A stretch of DNA of 64,000 nucleotides. Origin: Chryseobacterium endalhagicum. GTDB taxonomy: Bacteria > Bacteroidota > Bacteroidia > Flavobacteriales > Weeksellaceae. The DNA is taken from NCBI RefSeq assembly GCF_016745235.1, contig NZ_JAELVM010000003.1, positions 868,001 to 932,000 on the forward strand, written 5' to 3'. This document shows positions 16,621-23,987 of this stretch, piece by piece. How positions within the stretch are numbered: position 1 is the first letter of the stretch; each line of letters begins with the position of its first letter. Position numbers and translations under genes: made by a program. The notes under the pieces were generated by a model. That model was not told the origin of the DNA, searched no databases, and saw only the letters and a program-made list of their open reading frames with translations.

Positions 16621-17646
16621 TTATTTCGCTGGATATTTTTGGTTCAGAGCCTGTAAGATGGCCCATGTTTCGGCATCCATGATTCCATCATAATTTTGCG
16701 GACGGAAATGATACTGTAAAGCTTCAATGGTTCTTTTGGTTCCATCGTCCCACTTTCCGCTAAGATCAATATAATACCCGAATTTCTGCAATGCCGTCTG
16801 GATCGCAAAGATAAACGACGGATCGTTATACTTTAAAGGGACTTCTTCCTGTGCCACAGACAGGAAATTCTGTTTTGCCGTTTCATCATACCACATTCCA
16901 ATCTGGTATTCGTCATAGAGTTTTTTCCATGGAAACAAAGGTCCCGGATCCTGCTTTCTCGTTGGAGCAATATCTGAATGAGCCAGAACATTGGTGGCCG
17001 GGATCTGATATCTGTTAACAATATCTTTAGCCAGGGCAGCCACTTTTTTCACCTGATCATCACTGAATCCTGCAAATATCTTTTTCCCTGTTGCATCTGA
17101 AGTATAACCTGCATTAACGATTTCAATTCCTATAGAAGTATCATTAAGGTTTTTATCATTTCTCCAATTGCTTACACCTGCATGATATGAACGTTTGTTC
17201 TCATCAACCAACTGGTAAATCTCATTATCTCCGGTATTATTAACCAGGTAATGTGCACTTACTCCCTGCTGGGTAAGAACGGTAATGGATTTATCGTCGG
17301 CAAGCGCCGTATAATGCAATATAAGATAACGCTGTCTGAAGTTCTGTCCTATGGCAGGAAAATGGGTCTTCACCACTTTGTATCCGGCCGGTTTTGCTGA
17401 CACAATAGAACCGTAGCTTATGGTGTTATCATTTTTCGTAATATCTGCAACATTGGTAGTAAAAAATTCTACCCCGTGTTCGTTGGTAATTTTAGGTTTC
17501 GAAGTTTCAGCTGCCGGAGTTTTAACTGCCGGTTTTGCCTGTGATACCGGGGTTTTCGGCTTGTATGTATTTTTTTTCACATTTTGCTGGGAAGTACATG
17601 AAAAAACAAAAGCACTTAATCCGATGATATATAATGTCTTACGCAT
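16621..17646 (-). CDS. N-acetylmuramoyl-L-alanine amidase lipoprotein (Amidase_2)
   Basis: Zinc amidase cutting the bond between MurNAc and the stem peptide, predicted to be anchored in an envelope membrane. The 341 residues start with a lipoprotein signal (lipobox AFVFSC, Cys17), then a Lys/Pro/Ala linker (to about 60). The Amidase_2 domain follows (about 105-250) with zinc-ligand candidates in LILHYTA, RSYHAGVSNWR and NVLAHSDIAPTRKQDPGPLF. A C-terminal peptidoglycan-binding-like segment (about 275-335) contains IQTALQKFGYYIDLSGKWDD. The layout resembles AmiD, a recycling amidase. Divergent from the tRNA operon. Confidence 0.9.
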   Translation of the reverse strand: MRKTLYIIGLSAFVFSCTSQQNVKKNTYKPKTPVSQAKPAVKTPAAETSKPKITNEHGVEFFTTNVADITKNDNTISYGSIVSAKPAGYKVVKTHFPAIGQNFRQRYLILHYTALADDKSITVLTQQGVSAHYLVNNTGDNEIYQLVDENKRSYHAGVSNWRNDKNLNDTSIGIEIVNAGYTSDATGKKIFAGFSDDQVKKVAALAKDIVNRYQIPATNVLAHSDIAPTRKQDPGPLFPWKKLYDEYQIGMWYDETAKQNFLSVAQEEVPLKYNDPSFIFAIQTALQKFGYYIDLSGKWDDGTKRTIEALQYHFRPQNYDGIMDAETWAILQALNQKYPAK

Positions 17647-17675
17647 CCGTTTAATTTTTTAATCATTTATCACCT

Positions 17676-17683
17676 CAAAAATA
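17676..17683 (-). promoter_or_regulatory. -7 box of the amidase promoter
   Basis: TATTTTTG on the minus strand matches TAnnTTTG, about 30 bases before the amidase ATG. Confidence 0.6.
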
Positions 17684-17706
17684 CGCAAATTTTTCTTGAA
17701 TTTTAT

Positions 17707-17737
17707 TTGGTAAATAAAGAAATCTGTTCTATATTTG
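17707..17737 (+). promoter_or_regulatory. Stable-RNA promoter of the first tRNA operon
   Basis: TTG (17707-17709), 20 bases, then TATATTTG (17730-17737). The box is followed by GCACTCGC, the same octamer that follows the -7 box of the second tRNA operon at 27125-27132. Confidence 0.7.
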
Positions 17738-17781
17738 CACTCGCAATAACGGAACAACGATCATTAAAAAATAAGAGAAAA

Positions 17782-17867
17782 GGAGGGTTGCCAGAGTGGT
17801 TAATGGAGCAGTTTGCTAAACTGTCGACGCGAAAGTGTCGCAAGGGTTCGAATCCCTTACCCTCCGC
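17782..17867 (+). tRNA. tRNA-Ser (GCT)
   Basis: Acceptor arms GGAGGGT and ACCCTCC, anticodon loop TTGCTAA (anticodon GCT), a long variable arm typical of serine tRNA (CGACGCGAAAGTGTCG) and T-arm GGGTTCGAATCCC. CCA is not encoded. First gene of a Ser-Pro-Arg tRNA operon. Confidence 0.96.
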
Positions 17868-17894
17868 TATTTTTTCTTACCTTCAAATATACTT

Positions 17895-17969
17895 CGGGGC
17901 GTAGCGTAGTCCGGTCATCGCGCCTGGTTTGGGACCAGGAGGTCGCAGGTTCGAATCCTGCCGCCCCGA
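17895..17969 (+). tRNA. tRNA-Pro (TGG), copy 1
   Basis: Acceptor arms CGGGGCG and CGCCCCG, anticodon loop TTTGGGA (anticodon TGG), T-arm CAGGTTCGAATCCTG. Identical over its full length to the copy at 27177-27251. CCA not encoded. Confidence 0.96.
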
Positions 17970-18001
17970 CAGTTTTATTAATTTTTTCAAAATTATTTAA
18001 T

Positions 18002-18075
18002 GGGTGCGTAGCTCAGCTGGATAGAGCATCTGCCTTCTAAGCAGACGGTCAAAGGTTCGAATCCTTTCGCGCTCA
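18002..18075 (+). tRNA. tRNA-Arg (TCT), copy 1
   Basis: Acceptor arms GGGTGCG and CGCGCTC (with G-U pairs), anticodon loop CTTCTAA (anticodon TCT), T-arm AAAGGTTCGAATCCTTT. Identical to the copy at 27284-27357. Its 3' half is the source-like sequence of the fragments that follow. Confidence 0.95.
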
Positions 18076-18187
18076 CTTACAAAAGACTTTACAGAAATGT
18101 GAAGTCTTTTTTGTTTATTGTAAGCTATAAAGCAGACAAGGATAGAGCATCCCGATTTGTAATCGGGACGACAAAGGTTCGAATCCT
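18044..18187 (+). repeat. 144-bp perfect direct repeat, left copy
   Basis: Identical base for base to 18527-18670 (offset 483). It runs from the 3' half of tRNA-Arg through a terminator hairpin to the T-arm of a tRNA-like fragment. With the right copy it brackets the GIY-YIG gene. Confidence 0.95.
18081..18112 (+). terminator. tRNA operon terminator
   Basis: AAAAGACTT and AAGTCTTTT (extended by ACA/TGT) form a stem around GAAA, followed by TT. It recurs at 18564-18595, in variant form at 27489-27518, and decayed near 20075. Confidence 0.8.
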
Positions 18188-18197
18188 TTCGCGATCA
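18141..18197 (+). pseudogene. tRNA-Arg-like 3' fragment A
   Basis: Begins at GATAGAGCAT (D-arm 3' strand of tRNA-Arg) and runs to the 3' acceptor strand CGCGATC. The 5' acceptor strand and most of the D-arm are missing. The anticodon arm is replaced by CCCGATTTGTAATCGGG, which gives a 9-base loop or a 7-bp stem with a 3-base loop. It cannot fold as a complete tRNA. Confidence 0.85.
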
Positions 18198-18249
18198 ATT
18201 ACTTATAAATAATTTACGTAATTATGAAGTCTTTTTTTATATTAGCTTC

Positions 18250-18522
18250 ATGTGTTATTGCTACATCCTTTATTCCGAATCTTTGGAAAAGTATTATATT
18301 GGACATTCCTGTGAAGATCTGCAAGAAAGGTTAAGAAAGCACCTTTCAGATCACAAAGGATTCACTTCAAAAATTAAAGACTGGATTATTGTTTATTTTG
18401 AAATTTTTGTTTCAAAATCTGAAGCTTACAAAAGAGAACGGGAGATTAAAGCTTGGAAAAGTAAAGCCATGATTCAAAAACTCATTAATCAATCTGAAAA
18501 GATAGAGCATCCCGATTTATAA
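18250..18522 (+). CDS. Small GIY-YIG nuclease-domain protein fused into a tRNA fragment
   Basis: A 90-residue protein that is almost entirely a GIY-YIG domain: CYIL (4-7) and YYIG (15-18) form the GIY..YIG core. QERLRKH carries the catalytic Arg candidates (R27/R29), and SEAYKREREIKAWKS carries the Glu candidate E63. Single-domain GIY-YIG proteins of this size are abundant in Bacteroidota. Their role is not established; nuclease or homing activity is inferred from the fold. The last codons (IEHPDL and stop, 18502-18522) are encoded by tRNA-like fragment B. The gene lies between tRNA-like fragments A and B, and the whole unit is bracketed by 144-bp perfect direct repeats. Confidence 0.85.
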   Translation: MCYCYILYSESLEKYYIGHSCEDLQERLRKHLSDHKGFTSKIKDWIIVYFEIFVSKSEAYKREREIKAWKSKAMIQKLINQSEKIEHPDL

Positions 18523-18558
18523 TCGGGACGGTCAAAGGTTCGAATCCTTTCGCGCTCA
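18501..18558 (+). pseudogene. tRNA-Arg-like 3' fragment B, overlapping the GIY-YIG stop
   Basis: From GATAGAGCAT through CCCGATTTATAATCGGG to the intact 3' half of tRNA-Arg (GGTCAAAGGTTCG, CGCGCTC). It lacks the 5' acceptor strand, whose place is taken by the 3' end of the GIY-YIG gene. Its first 22 bases encode the end of that protein. Confidence 0.85.
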
Positions 18559-18670
18559 CTTACAAAAGACTTTACAGAAATGTGAAGTCTTTTTTGTTTA
18601 TTGTAAGCTATAAAGCAGACAAGGATAGAGCATCCCGATTTGTAATCGGGACGACAAAGGTTCGAATCCT
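18527..18670 (+). repeat. 144-bp perfect direct repeat, right copy
   Basis: Identical to 18044-18187. It ends abruptly in the T-arm (TTCGAATCCT) and is followed by unrelated CCCCC sequence, which marks a junction. Confidence 0.95.
18624..18670 (+). pseudogene. tRNA-Arg-like 3' fragment C, truncated in the T-arm
   Basis: Same as fragment A up to GGTTCGAATCCT, then breaks. The acceptor strand is lost. It is part of the right direct repeat. Confidence 0.8.
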
Positions 18671-18785
18671 CCCCCTTTATTCACTTAAAAATACAGATTG
18701 TATTTAACTCTGAAACTATACTCTTCTACTCTCTTTCATAAACTAAAATGACCGCACTTGTACAAAATTACCAGGTATGCTCTGG

Positions 18786-19874
18786 TTAATTGGCGGCTGC
18801 TTCTTTGCCAAATTTTTTCAGCGTTAGAAAATGTGAACGCAGCGCAGATAAAAAACTCTTATTTTCATTGTAAGGCAAATTAAACTCCATCGCTGTCTTC
18901 TTCACAATGACGGAGATCTCTCCATAATGTATGTGGCATACTTTAGGAAACAGGTGATGCTCGATCTGCCTGTTCAGCCCGCCAAGAAAAAATGCAACGA
19001 GCTTATTGTGAGTTGCAAAATTCGCGGTTGTATGCATCTGATGTTCCGCCCAGGCCTCTTCCATCTGCCCGGCTTCGTTGGGCTCCGGGAAATTGGTACC
19101 TTCCACAACGTGGGCCAGCTGAAACACCAGTCCCATCGTCAGACCTTCGGCAATATGCAAAAGCAGAAAGCCGATCAGAAACTGCCACCAGCTTACATCC
19201 AGCACCAATAGCGGCAATCCAATAAAAAGAAAGTAATAGACTGCTTTGTAGAAAAATAAATTGAAATACTCTACCTTGGGATGTTTGTTCTGATGGGCAC
19301 CAATTTTTTTCTGGAAAAACTTCACAAAATCCTTACGAAACACCCATGACAGGGAAGCCAGACTGTAAAGCGGAAAGGCATACCAATGCTGGTATCTCTG
19401 AATACGGTTCACTTCATCTTTTTCAGCAATCCGGATCAATCCCGGAGCGACTTCAATGTCTTCATCATGTCCAGGGATATTGGTATAGGTGTGGTGAACC
19501 ATATTATGGGTAATGCTCCAAACGTATGGATTGGCACCGATCAGATTAAAAATAAACCCGAACACCTTATTCACCTTTTTATTACCGGAGAGGGCGCCAT
19601 GTATGGCGTCGTGGCATACATTAAAGCCTACAAAGGCACTAAATACTCCCAGCAGTGCGGCAAGCGGCAACAGCATCCAGACAGGCACCAGGCCCGAAAT
19701 AATTGTAAGGTAAATTCCGGTGAACCCGGAAAGGAAAAATACAGTTTTGCCCCACATGTGAGCATTGGCATGCTGGCTTAATTCGCGCTGGCTGAAAAAC
19801 TGATCTACTCTGCTCCTGAGGGTAGCATAAAAACTAGACCCGGAAGCTGATGAGAATTTTACTTTCTGTGACAT
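18786..19874 (-). CDS. Membrane fatty acid desaturase
   Basis: Di-iron desaturase of the acyl-lipid/acyl-CoA type. It has 362 residues from the ATG at 19872-19874. An upstream TTG would add 11 residues and is less likely. The three histidine boxes are present: HDAIHG, HNMVHH, and QIEHH near the C-terminus. The Q in the third box is typical of front-end desaturases. Several hydrophobic helices lie between the boxes, for example near residues 45-95 and 210-255. Predicted to act on membrane lipid acyl chains in the inner membrane. Stand-alone gene; position of desaturation is not predictable. Confidence 0.88.
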   Translation of the reverse strand: MSQKVKFSSASGSSFYATLRSRVDQFFSQRELSQHANAHMWGKTVFFLSGFTGIYLTIISGLVPVWMLLPLAALLGVFSAFVGFNVCHDAIHGALSGNKKVNKVFGFIFNLIGANPYVWSITHNMVHHTYTNIPGHDEDIEVAPGLIRIAEKDEVNRIQRYQHWYAFPLYSLASLSWVFRKDFVKFFQKKIGAHQNKHPKVEYFNLFFYKAVYYFLFIGLPLLVLDVSWWQFLIGFLLLHIAEGLTMGLVFQLAHVVEGTNFPEPNEAGQMEEAWAEHQMHTTANFATHNKLVAFFLGGLNRQIEHHLFPKVCHIHYGEISVIVKKTAMEFNLPYNENKSFLSALRSHFLTLKKFGKEAAAN

Positions 19875-20291
19875 AACTATCTTGTTTGATCTACCTGACG
19901 CGAACAAACAGATGTGCTAAAATCGGGTGTTGGAATGAGGAAGGTATTGAGTTTTCCGGCACATTACCGGATTGTATGCCTATATAACGTATTAATTTTT
20001 GATTTATTATAACCTCACACCTGAAGGTTTGTTTTATTACTCGAATGAATTGCTTCTTTTGAGGTTCGCTTAGAAAAGACTTTACAGAAATACTGAATCT
20101 TTTTTATTAATCCATAATATAAATTAAATAAGGCACCAGCCTTGAAGACAGATGCTCCCGCACTCACTTAATGAGGCATTATTTACATCTTTTTAAGCTG
20201 CTAAGTCTATTTTGTTTCACAAAACATTTATATTCAGAATTATATGTTTAAAAAATGGTAGATTTACCTCTCACCACACCAGCCCATATTT
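19875..20291. repeat. Intergenic region holding a decayed copy of the tRNA-linked repeat
   Basis: Around 20072-20106 is AGAAAAGACTTTACAGAAAT..TGAATCTTTTTT, a degenerate copy of the tRNA terminator segment. It is followed by a stretch ending GCTCCCGCACTCACTTA near 20153-20170, like the tRNA-Arg 3' end. No complete tRNA and no ORF of note. Confidence 0.55.
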
Positions 20292-21569
20292 ATGAAAATA
20301 AAAGATCTAATTGAAAAAACATCAGCAGATTCTCAAAATTATTACCGCTTGATAGGGATTGACAGCCAAACTGCGTCTTGGAAGAGAAATAAAATCACGA
20401 AAACGATAAATATCAAATCATTTTTCATCTGTTTTATCTTGTGTATCCTGTCTCTTTTTTCCTGTACTTCAAAGAAAGGTATAATGGCGGAACATAAAGC
20501 AAATACTGACGTTAATGATCAAGATTCACTGTATAAAGAAATTCAGAAAATAGGTTTAGAATATACTCAAAAAAGTAATGTCCCAGGTCTTGCTGTTGCT
20601 GTAATTAAAAATGGAAAAGTTGCATGGATACAGTGTATCGGATGGGCAGATGTAGAGAGCAAAAAGCCTGTAACAACCAAAACTATTTTCAATGTGGGTT
20701 CTGTTTCAAAATTGGTAGCTTCATGGGGATGTATGCAATTGACGGAGAAAGGTCTGGTAAAACTGGACGACCCTGTTAACCAATACCTGACACGCTGGAA
20801 ATTACCAGAGTCTTCTTTCGATAATTCCAAAGTTACCTTAAGGCGGATGCTGAGTCATACAGCCGGACTTTCCGTGCACGGATACGGAGGTTCTGAACAA
20901 GGGGCAAAACTGTTGTCTTTGGAAGAATCTCTTTCAGGAAAAACCAAAAGAAACAGAGAAAGCGTAAGCGTTATCATGGAGCCGGGAACCCAGTGGAAAT
21001 ATTCGGGTGGCGGTTATACGCTCGCCCAGTTATTACTTGAAGAGAGAACCAAAGAAAAATTTGCTGAATACATGAGAAACAATGTTTTTAAACCGTTGGG
21101 AATGAATGACAGCAATTATGAATGGACAGAGGAAATGAAAGCCAATTCAGCCACTGCTTATGACACACTCAGAAAGCCTATCAAAAACAGAATATTTACC
21201 GAGCAGGCTGCTGCAGGGTTACAGACAACCATTTTAGATTTATCTCACTTCGCTGAACTGTCCATCACCGCTGATCGTAAAGAATTAAACAAAGTTTTAA
21301 AACCTGAAACTATACGTTTAATGGAGCAGCCCATCCAGCCCGCATCCGATAACGGACAGAGCGGATTGGGCTATAGATTTTTTAATTTTGAAGGGCTTCC
21401 GACCGTTGGACACACAGGTGAGAACGATGGCTGGTGTGCCTCTCTATTTTTGCACATGCCTACCAAAAGCGGTTTAGTGATTCTTTGCAACGGCTCCAGC
21501 TGGATGGACAACCCCAGAAATCCTATTTATAGCGCCTGGGCGAAAACCATTTTAAAAAGCCTGGATTAA
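20292..21569 (+). CDS. Serine hydrolase of the class C beta-lactamase/esterase family, lipoprotein-like
   Basis: A 425-residue protein with the beta-lactamase-family layout. The nucleophile motif SVSK (S137, K140), YSGGGYTL (Tyr of the YxN position, with Gly in place of Asn), and HTGENDGW (KTG-box equivalent) are visible. The family includes esterases, D-amino peptidases and AmpC enzymes; substrate unknown. Odd feature: a lipoprotein signal ending LSLFSC (Cys58) lies inside the protein after a 41-residue charged leader. No ATG lies between the leader and the signal, so either a non-ATG start is used or the leader was added by a fusion. Convergent with kup. Confidence 0.82.
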   Translation: MKIKDLIEKTSADSQNYYRLIGIDSQTASWKRNKITKTINIKSFFICFILCILSLFSCTSKKGIMAEHKANTDVNDQDSLYKEIQKIGLEYTQKSNVPGLAVAVIKNGKVAWIQCIGWADVESKKPVTTKTIFNVGSVSKLVASWGCMQLTEKGLVKLDDPVNQYLTRWKLPESSFDNSKVTLRRMLSHTAGLSVHGYGGSEQGAKLLSLEESLSGKTKRNRESVSVIMEPGTQWKYSGGGYTLAQLLLEERTKEKFAEYMRNNVFKPLGMNDSNYEWTEEMKANSATAYDTLRKPIKNRIFTEQAAAGLQTTILDLSHFAELSITADRKELNKVLKPETIRLMEQPIQPASDNGQSGLGYRFFNFEGLPTVGHTGENDGWCASLFLHMPTKSGLVILCNGSSWMDNPRNPIYSAWAKTILKSLD

Positions 21570-21591
21570 ATGCAGCGATACACTCATTTAT

Positions 21592-23544
21592 TTACATCTT
21601 TCTTTCCATCTTATTTTCAGCAAACGGAACAACCACTAACGGATACTGCTCGGTCTCCATATGGCTTTTGTCTAATCCAAAATTGATGTGATCTTTCACT
21701 GAAAGATAACGTAGATTGTAATACCCCTTCATGATAAAGTTTTTCCAGAAAGGCATTCTGTTATCATACGAAAGAAAGCTGTCCATGATCATAAATTTAA
21801 AATCCCCGATTTTGTTCTGCTGATAGGCTTGTTCCGGAGAATCTTCAACATCAACTTCATTATTTTCAACCATATCATTAAACACCTGCTTAAAATAATA
21901 CCCTACTCTAGGGTCTTCACGGAATCCCAGGTCAAACTGAATATAATACACATCATTCCTGATAATGGTATCTACAGAATACTTCTGTGCATAGGGTTCA
22001 TCCAGAATGTTAATATGTACAAACCAGTAGATATCAGCCCGTTTTGGAAGTCCAAATTTTAAGATGGAATCCATGATTGTCTTTTCAATCTTTTTTTCTG
22101 AGTCTGATGTGGTCAGGTAGATCAGATTTGTTGCATATTTCGGAAGATTTTCTTCAGTGCTCAGCTTGTTCAGCAGCGGAAGATAATCTGAAAGCTTCAC
22201 AAATGACTGGATCTGTGATTTGATGTGTCTTCCTCTCCACCAGATATACATTACAGCAAACAAAGAAAAGCCCAGTATCAGGGTTATCCATCCTCCCTCC
22301 TTCACTTTCTGCAGATTGGCTGCCAGAAAACTCAGTTCAATCAATAAGAAAACGCCTGTAATCATTATATTAAAAATAAAAGGAACTCTTTTTATCCGGA
22401 GATAAGCATTGATCAATATGGTACTCATGAGCATGGTAAGGGTTACACTTAAACCGAATGCAGCTTCCATTTTAGTACTTTCTTTAAAATACAGCACCAT
22501 TCCCACGCAGCCGCACATCAGAAACCAATTGATGGCAGGAATATATAACTGCCCTTTTACATTACTGGGAAACAGGACAAGATGTTTGGGCCAGATATTA
22601 AGTCGTATCGCTTCATTGATCAATGTAAAGCAGCCGCTGATCAAAGCCTGTGAAGCAATAATTGTGGCGAGTGTTGCAATCCCCAGTGCCAGCCAGAAAA
22701 TGGATTTTGGAACAATATGATAAAAAGGACTTAAGCTTCCTACTTCTTCTCCAACATGATTGAGAAGCCAGGTCGTTTGTCCCGCATAACAAAGTATGAG
22801 CGCAATTTTTATAAAAATCCAGCTGATCCTGATATTATTTCTTCCGCAATGCCCCATATCACTGTAAAGAGCCTCTGCCCCTGTAGTACAAAGGAAAATA
22901 CTTCCCAAGAGCCAAAATCCTTTCGGTTCGTTAACCAGCATCTGGTAAGCGTAGTAAGGGTTTAAAGCTTTAAAAACCTCCCAGTTGTCACCCAGTGCCA
23001 TCACCCCAATTCCTCCGATAAATCCAAACCAGATAATCATCGCAGGGCCAAAAACCTTACCTATCTTATCTGTCCCAAACTGCTGAAAAATAAACAGTAC
23101 TATCAGAATCCCAATAATTACGGGAACAGTATTAAAGCCGGGAACTACCGCCTGAACTCCTTCCACTGCCGAAGCTACAGAGATGGGAGGTGTAATGATA
23201 CCGTCAGCCATTAAAAATGCACCTCCAGCCATAGCAATATAAACAAGCCATTTGCCACTGTATCTCCTCACGAGAGCATACAGGGAGAAAATTCCTCCTT
23301 CTCCTTTGTTGTCCGCCTGTAAAGTAATGAGAACATATTTAATGGTTGTCTGAAAAACAAGCGTCCAAAAAATACAGCTTAAGCTCCCAAGTGCTATCGC
23401 TTCTGTGATTATCTTGTGATGAAATACCGCATTAAGTGTATAGAGCGGAGAAGTACCAATATCTCCAAATACGATGCCTATTGCGATCAGCGATCCTGCA
23501 AGCGTAATTCTTTTGTGGAAGTCTGAAGTGTTTTGTCCGGACAT
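21592..23544 (-). CDS. kup: Kup/HAK family potassium transporter
   Basis: Proton-coupled low-affinity potassium uptake system in the inner membrane. The 650 residues begin with the family's first helix (LAGSLIAIGIVFGDIGTSPLYTLNAVFHH); GDIGTSPLY is the signature. About 12 transmembrane helices cover residues 15-435 and a hydrophilic cytoplasmic C-terminal domain follows (about 440-650). Length matches the family. A Kdp system is encoded elsewhere in the window, so the organism has both constitutive-type and high-affinity uptake. Single gene. Confidence 0.93.
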   Translation of the reverse strand: MSGQNTSDFHKRITLAGSLIAIGIVFGDIGTSPLYTLNAVFHHKIITEAIALGSLSCIFWTLVFQTTIKYVLITLQADNKGEGGIFSLYALVRRYSGKWLVYIAMAGGAFLMADGIITPPISVASAVEGVQAVVPGFNTVPVIIGILIVLFIFQQFGTDKIGKVFGPAMIIWFGFIGGIGVMALGDNWEVFKALNPYYAYQMLVNEPKGFWLLGSIFLCTTGAEALYSDMGHCGRNNIRISWIFIKIALILCYAGQTTWLLNHVGEEVGSLSPFYHIVPKSIFWLALGIATLATIIASQALISGCFTLINEAIRLNIWPKHLVLFPSNVKGQLYIPAINWFLMCGCVGMVLYFKESTKMEAAFGLSVTLTMLMSTILINAYLRIKRVPFIFNIMITGVFLLIELSFLAANLQKVKEGGWITLILGFSLFAVMYIWWRGRHIKSQIQSFVKLSDYLPLLNKLSTEENLPKYATNLIYLTTSDSEKKIEKTIMDSILKFGLPKRADIYWFVHINILDEPYAQKYSVDTIIRNDVYYIQFDLGFREDPRVGYYFKQVFNDMVENNEVDVEDSPEQAYQQNKIGDFKFMIMDSFLSYDNRMPFWKNFIMKGYYNLRYLSVKDHINFGLDKSHMETEQYPLVVVPFAENKMERKM

Positions 23545-23987
23545 GATTTATTTTTTTACAAATTAAATCAAATTTCAACATGAAAACGGAACAGAATATA
23601 TTTTTTGCATATAAATACTTATTAACACAACCTGAGTTCGGGATAATAAGCTAAGATTAAAGGGCTGAAAAGTGGTATTCATACCAGTTATAAAAGGATA
23701 TCAGATACAAATTAGTAAACGTACATTTTCTGTTAGTAAGTGTTGCGTCCCACATGTTAATTGTAACAAAACAGCATGATTACCTCTTCTCAAAAAGAAT
23801 TTCAATTTCCCGGATTAAATATCTTTACCATCGAAAAGGCCAGATGCCAATTCGCCATATCTTTTGTTATGGTATTATTTTCGTCATCAGCGTAAATAAT
23901 TCACACAGGAGAGTAACAATATTTAACAGAACCACACCAATTATAAAAAAACACCGCATCATTCAATAATCATGTAAATTCTCAAAT
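23545..23987. other. Intergenic region upstream of the Ere-like operon
   Basis: AT-rich divergent spacer of 443 bases. Small frames in it have no family signal and I consider them spurious. No tRNA, hairpin terminator or repeat of the main families was seen. Confidence 0.5.

Noticed and set aside
17707..18040. Plus-strand ORFs running through the tRNA genes
   Set aside because: They translate tRNA-Ser, tRNA-Pro and tRNA-Arg sequence (for example SNPAAPT-type residues) and have no independent support.
18141..18558. Fragments A and B as functional tRNA-Thr or tRNA-Ile genes
   Set aside because: They lack the 5' acceptor strand and most of the D-arm, and the anticodon loop has the wrong size.
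23754..23969. 71-codon ORF upstream of the Ere-like gene
   Set aside because: Basic, low-complexity translation in an AT-rich spacer with no family resemblance.
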